Assembly: GCF_030758315.1 (NCBI RefSeq)
Contig: NZ_CP132336.1
Coordinates: 434,001 to 498,000 of the forward strand
Source: Pararhizobium sp. IMCC3301
GTDB taxonomy: Bacteria; Pseudomonadota; Alphaproteobacteria; Rhizobiales; GCA-2746425
Reading direction: 5' to 3'
DNA: 64,000 nt
The notes below the pieces were generated by a model. It saw only the letters and a program-made list of their open reading frames with translations, was not told the DNA's origin and did no database searches. Position 1 is the stretch's first letter. Every line of letters starts with the position of its first letter. Both the position numbers and the translations under genes were made by a program. Below are positions 54,116-61,531 of the stretch, piece by piece.

Positions 54116-56440
54116 ATGACCGATCAAAATTACGCCGAAACTCATCCTAAAAATGACTGGGACACCATCAACAGCGGGGTGATCCGTCAGGCGATCGAGC
54201 CCTCCCGTCTTGGCACCGCAAAGATTTCGCCTGACGGTTCCTTTGAGGCGGGATCATACGCGTCTTTCGCCCTGACCTACACGGCCGGCACCTTCGGGAT
54301 TGACGATTCCGGCAGTCTGCGCATCTGCTTTCGATTTGCCTCTGATCAGGGAAACCCGCAGTTTGACCATCCGGAACGGGAAAATTATTGCACGGTAACT
54401 GCGTCCAATGGCGCCCTGCTCCAACTTCGCTGGGACCCGAAGGGCAATGTGCGGCCCTGGGACAGAACGTTGTGGATTAAAGTCGTCAAAGGCTTCCTTC
54501 AGGAAGGCGACCAAATCGTCATTCGGTTCGGCGTGCTGGATTTCGGTAGCCCGGGCATGCGGCTTCAGACGTTCTGCGAAGACACATTTGAATTCAGGGT
54601 CCTGGTCGATCCGGTTGCGACATTCAATTTTCAACCCCTGCCCGTCCAGCCGACGATTGCTATCGTGCCTGGCAGGCCGGAACGCTATGTCGCGGTTCTG
54701 CCGACCTGTTGCCGCCCCAACGAGACATTCGCCCTGAAAATCAAGGGAGAAGACAAATGGGGCAATCCATCTGACCAATGCGAAGGCAGTTTCACAGTGG
54801 ATGGCGGCGGCAAGATTGAGGGTCTGCCGGAGACAGCAACTTTTGCAAAAGGTGACTGTGCGCTTGTCATTCCCGGATTGTCGGTGACAAACACCGGTGC
54901 AGTCTCTGTCACACTCCGAACGCAAGACGGGGAAATCGCCGCAGTGACGAACCCCCTGATTGTAGAAAATCGTGCGCTCGTCCACTTCTGGGGAGATATG
55001 CACGGCCAGTCGGAAGAGACAATCGGCACAGGCAGTGCGCACGACTATTTTGCCTTTGCCAGAGACTGCGCCTTTGTCGATGCCTGCGGCCACCAGGGTA
55101 ACGACTTCCAGATCAGTGACGGGTTCTGGAACGAATTGAACCGCATCACTGCAAAATTCGACGCGCCTGGCAATTTCGTCGCCCTGCCTGGCTATGAATG
55201 GTCCGGTAACACCTCGTTGGGCGGGGACAGAAATGTATACTTTCCCACCGAAGGACGGACGATACGCCGGTCATCGCATGCGCTGATTGAAAACGGGGAT
55301 GCCAGCGATACCGATTGCACCACCGCTGCAGCCCTGTTTGATGCATTTGCCGGGAACGCAGAGTTTGATGTTGTCTGCTATGCCCATTGCGGCGGGCGCT
55401 ACGCCGATATTGCCGTAGCCCATGACGGTCGGTTTGAGCGCTCGGTAGAGGTCCATTCCTCATGGGGAACCTTTGAATGGCTCCTCCATGATGCCTTTAA
55501 ACTGGGTTACCGGGTTGGCGTGGTTGCAAATTCCGATGGCCACAAGGGGCGGCCGGGTGCCAGCTATCCCGGTGCCGGAAAATTTGGCGCCATTGGCGGA
55601 TTGACCTGCTTTAACACCGCCGAACTGTCCCGCGAAGCACTTCTGGACTGCATGCGCAAACGCCGCCACTACGGCACGACGGGCGGCGATGCCGGCCGCA
55701 TGATCATTGATGTGAGCGCCACTTTTGAAACGCCCGGCAAGCTCTATCATGATGATCCAAAGCTGTTTGATACCAAGGGCATATCAACCAACAGCGCCAT
55801 GATGGGCGACATTGTCCATCTGCCGCAAGGTGATGCGGAAATTGCGGTCTCTGTGACAACAAGTTCGCCGATTATCCGGATCGATATTTTCAATGGTCTT
55901 GAGCTGGTCGAGACCGTTCGTCCCTACACAGAAGATGATCTGGGCTCGCGCATCCGCCTGCACTGGGAAGGCGCCGAATATCGTGGCCGGTTCCGCGAAG
56001 TCATCTGGGACGGCTGCGCCACAATTGCGGGAAATACGATCAAGCAGATTCAGCCGGTTAATTTCCTCAATCGGGACAAGACGCTGGATCAGATCAGCGA
56101 CCACAAAATCAGTTGGCGCGCGCTGACCACCGGAAACTTCGGCGGAGCTGATTTGGCGCTCGCGGATGCTGGTGCCGGGACACTGTCCATCAGCACTCCA
56201 CTTGTGGAAACCAACATTGCCATCGCCGATATCGGCATCGAAGACAGTGTGTTCGATGCCTCCGGAGACCTGCCTCGTTTCCTGAAAGTTTTCCGGCTAC
56301 CGGATATCAATCCGCATTTGTCATTTTCATTCACCCGCAAACTTGACCTCAAGCCCGATGGCGATAACCCGATCTATATACGGCTGGAACAGGAAGACGG
56401 CACGCGCGCTTGGACAAGTCCAATCTATCTGTTCCGGTAA
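54116..56440 (+). CDS. DUF3604 (PHP-like) metal-dependent hydrolase of unknown substrate
   Basis: A 774-aa protein without a signal peptide. The C-terminal two thirds match the PHP-like DUF3604 family. Candidate metal ligands are in FWGDMHGQS, DACGHQGNDFQ, CYAHCGGRYAD, VEVHSSWG and NSDGHKGRPGASYPG, in the order expected for a PHP phosphoesterase site. The N-terminal third (about 1-280) is a beta-rich part with Ig-like features (VVSVTLRTQDG-like SVTLRTQDGEIAAVTNP). Members are annotated only as unknown or phosphoesterase-like. The ATG at 54116 is used; the ATG at 54107 is possible. Linkage to a TRAP importer and GntR suggests a catabolic role on a small imported compound. Confidence 0.78.
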   Translation: MTDQNYAETHPKNDWDTINSGVIRQAIEPSRLGTAKISPDGSFEAGSYASFALTYTAGTFGIDDSGSLRICFRFASDQGNPQFDHPERENYCTVTASNGALLQLRWDPKGNVRPWDRTLWIKVVKGFLQEGDQIVIRFGVLDFGSPGMRLQTFCEDTFEFRVLVDPVATFNFQPLPVQPTIAIVPGRPERYVAVLPTCCRPNETFALKIKGEDKWGNPSDQCEGSFTVDGGGKIEGLPETATFAKGDCALVIPGLSVTNTGAVSVTLRTQDGEIAAVTNPLIVENRALVHFWGDMHGQSEETIGTGSAHDYFAFARDCAFVDACGHQGNDFQISDGFWNELNRITAKFDAPGNFVALPGYEWSGNTSLGGDRNVYFPTEGRTIRRSSHALIENGDASDTDCTTAAALFDAFAGNAEFDVVCYAHCGGRYADIAVAHDGRFERSVEVHSSWGTFEWLLHDAFKLGYRVGVVANSDGHKGRPGASYPGAGKFGAIGGLTCFNTAELSREALLDCMRKRRHYGTTGGDAGRMIIDVSATFETPGKLYHDDPKLFDTKGISTNSAMMGDIVHLPQGDAEIAVSVTTSSPIIRIDIFNGLELVETVRPYTEDDLGSRIRLHWEGAEYRGRFREVIWDGCATIAGNTIKQIQPVNFLNRDKTLDQISDHKISWRALTTGNFGGADLALADAGAGTLSISTPLVETNIAIADIGIEDSVFDASGDLPRFLKVFRLPDINPHLSFSFTRKLDLKPDGDNPIYIRLEQEDGTRAWTSPIYLFR

Positions 56441-56500
56441 GGCGCTTTTTCAACCGAGATTGACGTCAAGCGGTTGTCATTCGCAAGATGTGCACCATAG

Positions 56501-56530
56501 CTGGATCCTCGGAACAAGTCCGAGGACGAC
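56501..56530 (+). repeat. Intergenic palindromic repeat, copy 3
   Basis: CTGGATCCTCGG-AACAAGT-CCGAGGACGAC, the same unit as at 48.59 kb with C/T differences that keep the stem paired. It is preceded by the same ATGTGCACCATAGCT-type extension. Confidence 0.75.
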
Positions 56531-56645
56531 GCTGGAGGGGTGCCAGGAAAGACCGGAAACGTGAATTCTTCCCAATCCCCTCCTACTCAGACCAATTCCC
56601 GCCATCCTCAACCCAATCCCGTCGGCCTCGCACCAAACCCGTCTT

Positions 56646-56670
56646 CCTCGGACTTGTTCCGAGGATCCAG
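56646..56670 (-). repeat. Intergenic palindromic repeat, copy 4
   Basis: CCTCGGA-CTTGT-TCCGAGG followed by ATCCAG, in inverse orientation to copy 3 and about 115 bp away. The pair repeats the arrangement of copies 1 and 2. Confidence 0.75.
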
Positions 56671-56732
56671 ATTTACCGCGCGATGTCCGGTCTCCTCGCA
56701 ACCTTCCGGCACATAGCGAACCGGCAAAAGTC

Positions 56733-57089
56733 CTAATCCGGTTCCTGTTCGTCCAAAGCCTGGCCATCGGAACGCGACGCACTATCCATGCCCAGCGTTT
56801 CGCGCGATCCAGTTTCATCCGCACTGCCATCATCAAGTTGCGCCAGCGCATCCTCCACTGAGCGCAGCAAGTCGACATGGTCGTTTCCCAGATCAACGTT
56901 GACGCGCGCGCGCAACTCATCGCGCAGTTCCAGCAATTGTGCGCGCCGCGTTTCCAGCGGCTCACTGGAATACAGCAATGCATTCATGTCGTCGGCCGTG
57001 AGGCTGCGGCCCATGCCGCTGGAATCGCCATCGCCTCCGATCTGAACATCAATCGGATCGACCACATTACTGGTTTCTCTCATTGTCAT
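56733..57089 (-). CDS. Small acidic hypothetical protein downstream of dps
   Basis: A 118-aa acidic protein with no signal peptide or membrane segment. A central helical, coiled-coil-prone part (about 45-90; LETRRAQLLELRDELRAR and LLRSVEDALAQLDDG) is followed by a disordered Asp/Glu/Ser-rich tail. The start at 57089 follows AAAGGA; an open frame to 57287 lies mostly inside the dps gene and is rejected. It is 76 bp after dps on the same strand and may be co-transcribed as a stress protein. I do not recognise the family. Confidence 0.6.
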   Translation of the reverse strand: MTMRETSNVVDPIDVQIGGDGDSSGMGRSLTADDMNALLYSSEPLETRRAQLLELRDELRARVNVDLGNDHVDLLRSVEDALAQLDDGSADETGSRETLGMDSASRSDGQALDEQEPD

Positions 57090-57165
57090 GTCATGTTTTC
57101 CTTTGCGTTGCGAAGGTGAGTTGGCCCGAACCCAATATGGCCTGTGCCCGGCGTCTGCTCGCCTT

Positions 57166-57648
57166 CTATTTCGGCTGCGCGTTGGCGCCGATGAACCATG
57201 CATCCTTGTCCACGGTGCGGCTGATCCCGGTAAACAGATCCGCTGTGTCTTCATCACCGGCTTCGCCAGCGGTCTCGATAGCATCACGCAAGCATTTGCC
57301 GAGCTGCCGGAAGCGTTCTGTCAGTTCAGTGACGTGATCTTTGATTTTGACGATGTTAGTGGGATACGGCTCCAGAGTGGTTTCGCTGGCAACGATCTGT
57401 ATGGTGCCCTTGGCAAAGCCGCCCAGAATAACAGCCCGTTCCGCCATCAGATCGGCACATTCGCGCAGATGATCCGCGACGACGTCGAGCAATTCATGCA
57501 CGCCGATAAAGCCCGGACCCTTGAGATTCCAGTGGGCCTGTTTGACCGCTGTGGTGAGATCGATGGTATCTGCCAGCCGCTCGTTCAAAAGGCCAATCAT
57601 CTTTTGGCGTGTATTATCGTTCAGTCCTTCGGCAAAGTTTTCTGGCAT
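57166..57648 (-). CDS. dps: Dps-family DNA-protection ferritin
   Basis: A 160-aa Dps protein, close to the usual length. The inter-subunit ferroxidase residues are all visible: His39 in KQAHWNLKG, His51 and Asp55 in GVHELLDVV, Asp66 and Glu70 in ADLMAERAV. It should oxidise and store iron and protect DNA under starvation or peroxide stress as a dodecamer. It is next to a small acidic protein downstream and a long gene-poor gap upstream; no OxyR-like site was identified. Confidence 0.93.
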   Translation of the reverse strand: MPENFAEGLNDNTRQKMIGLLNERLADTIDLTTAVKQAHWNLKGPGFIGVHELLDVVADHLRECADLMAERAVILGGFAKGTIQIVASETTLEPYPTNIVKIKDHVTELTERFRQLGKCLRDAIETAGEAGDEDTADLFTGISRTVDKDAWFIGANAQPK

Positions 57649-57826
57649 GGTGGTCCCTCATTATGCGTATTGATCGTCCGCGCAACAGCGCTAAAGGGCA
57701 ACGCCAGAGCGCAGAACTGGTTCCCGAGTTTCTGGACCCCGTCCTGCAAGCCGGAAGGAATGGAATTTGATCTGACACAGAAGTTTAGCTCTGGATGCCG
57801 CCTCACAGATTCCGAACAGCCTGAAG

Positions 57827-58057
57827 ATGAGGACATGCTTGCGTCAGGCCCGGATAATTCGGAAGTCTAACCGAATTGAGAAACGCCGTTCCGGTTCCCA
57901 AAGCTTTCCCGAACTTGCGGAGAAAATGCGCAAGAAGTTGGCTGCTAAATCATGGAAAAAGTTGGCTGGCTCTGAAGTACTAAATTCGAACCAATTATTT
58001 GACGAATTGACTCGGTGGGATGATGTTCTAAAGAACATATCTCCGCCGGAAAACTAG
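57827..58057 (+). CDS. Possible small basic protein
   Basis: A 76-aa open frame with a basic first half (KMRKKLAAKSWKKLAG) and an acidic end (DELTRWDDVLKN). No ribosome site is obvious and I do not recognise it. The second half has codon use like the mobile region, the first half like the chromosomal side, so it may be a chance frame across the junction or a remnant. Confidence 0.2.
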   Translation: MRTCLRQARIIRKSNRIEKRRSGSQSFPELAEKMRKKLAAKSWKKLAGSEVLNSNQLFDELTRWDDVLKNISPPEN

Positions 58058-58102
58058 AATTTTTTGCGGCAATTCTACCCACAACTAAAACCACTCCCGG
58101 GA

Positions 58103-58140
58103 ATAGACGATAGCGTTATCCTGGATGGCGGGGCGTGAAA
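58103..58140 (+). other. Possible oriT/nick region upstream of the mobilization genes
   Basis: The stretch contains GATA-GCGT-TATC followed directly by CTGG, giving TATCCTGG, which resembles the YATCCTG core of P-type relaxase nick sites, about 120 bp upstream of the MobC-like gene. The inverted repeat next to the core is short. This is a pattern resemblance only. Confidence 0.25.
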
Positions 58141-58246
58141 CCGCCTCTGTTTTCTTACACATTTAAACCCATATTTGATCCCGATTGATCTGTAGGTGCG
58201 GCGCTGATGCGCCCCTATGGAACTTTCGCGATCCGGCACACTCATC

Positions 58247-58675
58247 ATGACAAACAACAAACACAATAAGAACGCTGAAAAGTGTTCGCCCCTCTCTGTG
58301 CGCGTGACGCCAGAGGAACGGCGGGCGCTTTTGGATGCGGCAGGCGATTTGCGGCTCAGTGATTTTGTCCGTGGCCGATTGTTTGGCTCGATTGAACATG
58401 ATGGTTTAACCGAGAATTACAGCCACTCTTTGCGCTTGTCGCCTCTGGAGCGTCAAAGATTACTCGCACAGATATTGGCGAAACTGGGCGAAACTTCTGC
58501 TTTGCAATCCTTGCAGGATTTAGCAGAAGCCGCGCAGCTTGGCTTGTTGCCTTTGTCTCCAGATGTGCTTGATCAAGTGGATAGCGCCTGTTCTGAAATC
58601 AGTTCCATGCGCTTATCGCTGATGAAAGCACTTGGTTTGCGTCCTTCCTCAAACAAGGAGGGCAAAGGCACATGA
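58247..58675 (+). CDS. MobC-like mobilization accessory protein
   Basis: A 142-aa protein with an N-terminal ribbon-helix-helix-like segment (PLSVRVTPEERRALLDAAGD, then LRLSDFVRGRLFG), as in MobC relaxosome proteins that bind oriT and help the relaxase. Its stop overlaps the relaxase start (ATGA at 58672-58675), so the two are translationally coupled. The ATG at 58247 is preferred to one at 58217, which would add 10 residues. Confidence 0.75.
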   Translation: MTNNKHNKNAEKCSPLSVRVTPEERRALLDAAGDLRLSDFVRGRLFGSIEHDGLTENYSHSLRLSPLERQRLLAQILAKLGETSALQSLQDLAEAAQLGLLPLSPDVLDQVDSACSEISSMRLSLMKALGLRPSSNKEGKGT

Positions 58676-61500
58676 TTTTAAAAGGTTCCGAACGCGGTAA
58701 TGCCCGCCAGTTAGCAGACCATCTTTTGAACGTGATGGATAATGATCATGTGGATGTGCATCGCCTTCAAGGTTTTATCGCCAATGATGTGCATGGGGCA
58801 TTTGAAGAAATTCATGCCATTAGTAAAGCGACGAACTGCAAGAAATTTCTGTTCTCCCTGTCCCTGTCGCCACCCTCCAACGAAATGGTGAGGGTTGAGG
58901 ATTTTGAAGCGGTGATAGATCAGGCAATGGAACGGTTGGGACTGGCAGATCAGCCTCACGTAATCATTTTTCATGAGAAGAACGGCAGACGACATGCCCA
59001 TCTGGTTGTATCTCGCATTGATACAAAAAAGCTGAGGGCCATCACTCTATCGTTCTATAAGGAGCGGCTAAATGCCTTGGGCAGAGAAATCTATCTATCT
59101 CATGGGTGGGATATGCCGGATGGGTTCACCGATCGTATCATCAACGATCCTTTGAATTTCGGGCTGGAGGAATGGCAAACGTCCAAGCGTGCCAAACGCG
59201 ACCCAAAAGCCCTTAAATCAATAATGCGCGATTGTTGGGCACGGTCGGATGATCAGGTATCTTTTGAAGCCGCCTTGAAAGAACAAGGCTTTTGGTTAGC
59301 ACGCGGTGACAAGCGCAGTTTTGTAGCGATTGACCACAAAGGCACTATCTATTCTCTCTCCCGATGGTTGGGCGTTAAACCCCAGGAGCTAAAAACCCGC
59401 CTTGGTACACCAGGTGCGCTGCCTTCCATTGAAGAGCGGTTGACAGAAATCAGTGCCACATTTGATGGCGCACAGGGCGATAAAGCGGAAGCCGCCGAAA
59501 CCAATTATGCCGATCAGATGGATGGCTTGCAGCAACAACGCCAACGGATTGTTGAACGCCAACGATTAGAACGGCTCGATCTTAAATCCATACAACAATC
59601 GCGGCGGATAGAAGAAGCCAAGGCCCGTAGCCTGAAACTGAACACGGGTATTCGCGGTCTGTGGGATCGTCTAACTGGAAATCATCAAAAGTTCATTGCT
59701 GAGAACAAAGCCATTCTTGAAAGCACCGCCGCGCGTGATCGTTTGGAACAACAAGAACTTATTGAAGGTCACAAGGGTGAAAGACAACAGCTACAGACGC
59801 ATATCGACCGCCTATCGAAGCATCAGGAAATTGGTCGGGCTGACTTAGCCGCAAAAATTGGCTCTGCGTGTCACAATCCCGATATTGCCGACATAGCAAA
59901 ACGTATTCATGAAAAGCCTGAAACGCTGCTGGATATCATCACCAAGGAAAAAAGTGTCTTCAGCGAAAAAGACATTGAGAGTTACTTGGGCAAATACATT
60001 CCAGATATGGTTGATCGGCAGGCGACCAAATCCGCCATTATGAACTCCGCTCATCTTGTTGGCCTGACAGATGGCGAAAACAGACAAACAAATATCCGTT
60101 ATTCAACCCACGATCAGGTCAACCTGGAACACGGAATGGTGCACACAGTCAAAATTATGGCCGACAGCGACAAGCATGCGGTTCACCCGCGGCTGATTGC
60201 CGAAGCCATCAAACACCAAAACACACAGCTTAAAAAAACGGTCAGGGGATCACTCAGTGATGAGCAGAGTGAAGCAATCAGCCATATCACAGGCAAAGAA
60301 CAAATTTCTGCAATTGTTGGCCTGGCTGGTTCTGGTAAAAGCACCATGCTTGCAGCGGCAAAGGACGCATGGGAAGCTCAGGGATATCGTGTGTTAGGGG
60401 CGGCGCTTGCGGGAAAGGCTGCTGATGGCCTCCAAAATGCCTCCGGCATCAAAAGTCGCACGCTTGCTTCTTATGAAATGAGTTGGCGCAATGGGCGTCA
60501 TGAGCTTAGCGAAAACGATGTTCTTGTTATAGATGAAGCAGGGATGATTGGGTCACGACAAATGGCGCGATTTGTCGCCCATGCCAAATCAAAAGGCGCG
60601 AAACTTGTACTTGTTGGTGATCCGGCTCAGCTTCAAGCTATTGGTGCCGGTGCGCCTTTTCGCACCATTTCTGAACGCATCGGCTTTGCTGAACTCGAAC
60701 ATATACGCAGACAACGCGTTGACTGGCAGTGTGAAGCTTCACTGAATTTAGCCCGTGGTTCGGTGGCGGAAGCGTTGCATTCTTATGATACCCACGCCGC
60801 TATTACATTCACGCAAAACAGCGACAATGCCATTGCTGAATTAGTGGAAGACTATATGGCGGATTGTGATTTTGGCGAGACTTCTGCAACACGCATTGCG
60901 CTGACGCATCGCCGGGCTGATGTAAAAACGATCAATGAGTCAATTCGCCAGCGTTGGAAAGATCGGGGTAAACTTGCGAATGAAACAATCATTGAAACCG
61001 AAAATGGCACACGTAGCTTTGCCAGTGGTGATCGCATTCTCTTCACGCAAAATGAGCATGCTCTGGGCGTAAAAAATGGCACGCTCGGCACGCTTTTGCA
61101 CATGGATGGTGACAAACTGACAATTCGACTTGATGATCAGGAAAAGAATTCAAATGCCAGATCAATTAGTATAAATCTGCATGACTATGCCGCCCTTGAT
61201 CATGGTTATGCCACCACCATCCACAAAAGCCAGGGCTGTACGGTCGACAGTGCTTTCGTTCTCGCAGCACCCAGCATGGATAGAAATCTCACCTATGTCG
61301 CTCTTTCACGCCATAGGGAGAGCGCAAAACTTTATGCGGGACATGACGCATTCAAAGACATGCGTGCCTTGACGCGAAAACTGGCAAGAAAACGAGAAAA
61401 AGAAATGACGCTGGACTATCAAGTGGAAGAGCGCCGACACGAAAAATTCCACACGGAACTGTCCAATAATCGCGGTCATTTGCAACCGGAAATGTGTTAA
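58672..61500 (+). CDS. Relaxase-helicase fusion (VirD2-like relaxase plus TraA/RecD-type helicase)
   Basis: A 942-aa protein. Residues 1-250 resemble the relaxase/mobilization nuclease domain, with the metal-binding histidine motif VIIFHEKNGRRHAHLVVSRI. A coiled-coil-like linker (about 270-390) follows. The helicase part has Walker A GLAGSGKST (about 549-557), Walker B VLVIDEAGM (about 616-624), LVLVGDPAQLQAIGAG and the C-terminal YATTIHKSQG and TYVALSRHRES motifs of RecD/TraA helicases. It should nick and unwind a mobilizable element for transfer. No tyrosine occurs before residue 128, so the catalytic nucleophile is not in the usual N-terminal place. No type IV secretion genes are in the window. 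Confidence 0.88.
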   Translation: MILKGSERGNARQLADHLLNVMDNDHVDVHRLQGFIANDVHGAFEEIHAISKATNCKKFLFSLSLSPPSNEMVRVEDFEAVIDQAMERLGLADQPHVIIFHEKNGRRHAHLVVSRIDTKKLRAITLSFYKERLNALGREIYLSHGWDMPDGFTDRIINDPLNFGLEEWQTSKRAKRDPKALKSIMRDCWARSDDQVSFEAALKEQGFWLARGDKRSFVAIDHKGTIYSLSRWLGVKPQELKTRLGTPGALPSIEERLTEISATFDGAQGDKAEAAETNYADQMDGLQQQRQRIVERQRLERLDLKSIQQSRRIEEAKARSLKLNTGIRGLWDRLTGNHQKFIAENKAILESTAARDRLEQQELIEGHKGERQQLQTHIDRLSKHQEIGRADLAAKIGSACHNPDIADIAKRIHEKPETLLDIITKEKSVFSEKDIESYLGKYIPDMVDRQATKSAIMNSAHLVGLTDGENRQTNIRYSTHDQVNLEHGMVHTVKIMADSDKHAVHPRLIAEAIKHQNTQLKKTVRGSLSDEQSEAISHITGKEQISAIVGLAGSGKSTMLAAAKDAWEAQGYRVLGAALAGKAADGLQNASGIKSRTLASYEMSWRNGRHELSENDVLVIDEAGMIGSRQMARFVAHAKSKGAKLVLVGDPAQLQAIGAGAPFRTISERIGFAELEHIRRQRVDWQCEASLNLARGSVAEALHSYDTHAAITFTQNSDNAIAELVEDYMADCDFGETSATRIALTHRRADVKTINESIRQRWKDRGKLANETIIETENGTRSFASGDRILFTQNEHALGVKNGTLGTLLHMDGDKLTIRLDDQEKNSNARSISINLHDYAALDHGYATTIHKSQGCTVDSAFVLAAPSMDRNLTYVALSRHRESAKLYAGHDAFKDMRALTRKLARKREKEMTLDYQVEERRHEKFHTELSNNRGHLQPEMC

Positions 61501-61531
61501 GGTCAAGCAATGCGGAATACAAAATTACCAG

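Larger units (their letters stand above)
56441..56732. other. Gene-free stretch with a pair of palindromic repeats
   Basis: This 292-bp gap holds no convincing gene. It contains palindromic repeat copies 3 and 4 in opposite orientation with a C-rich spacer between them. Confidence 0.7.
57649..58246. other. Gene-poor stretch at the edge of the AT-rich mobile region
   Basis: About 600 bp without a convincing gene. Base composition falls visibly to the right of about 57,850. It holds one small open frame (57827-58057) and a candidate relaxase nick-like sequence (58103-58140), both listed with low confidence. Confidence 0.6.

Noticed and set aside
57088-57870. 260-aa open frame antisense to dps
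   Set aside because: Dps has all ferroxidase residues on the other strand; this frame is its mirror extended into the gene-poor gap.
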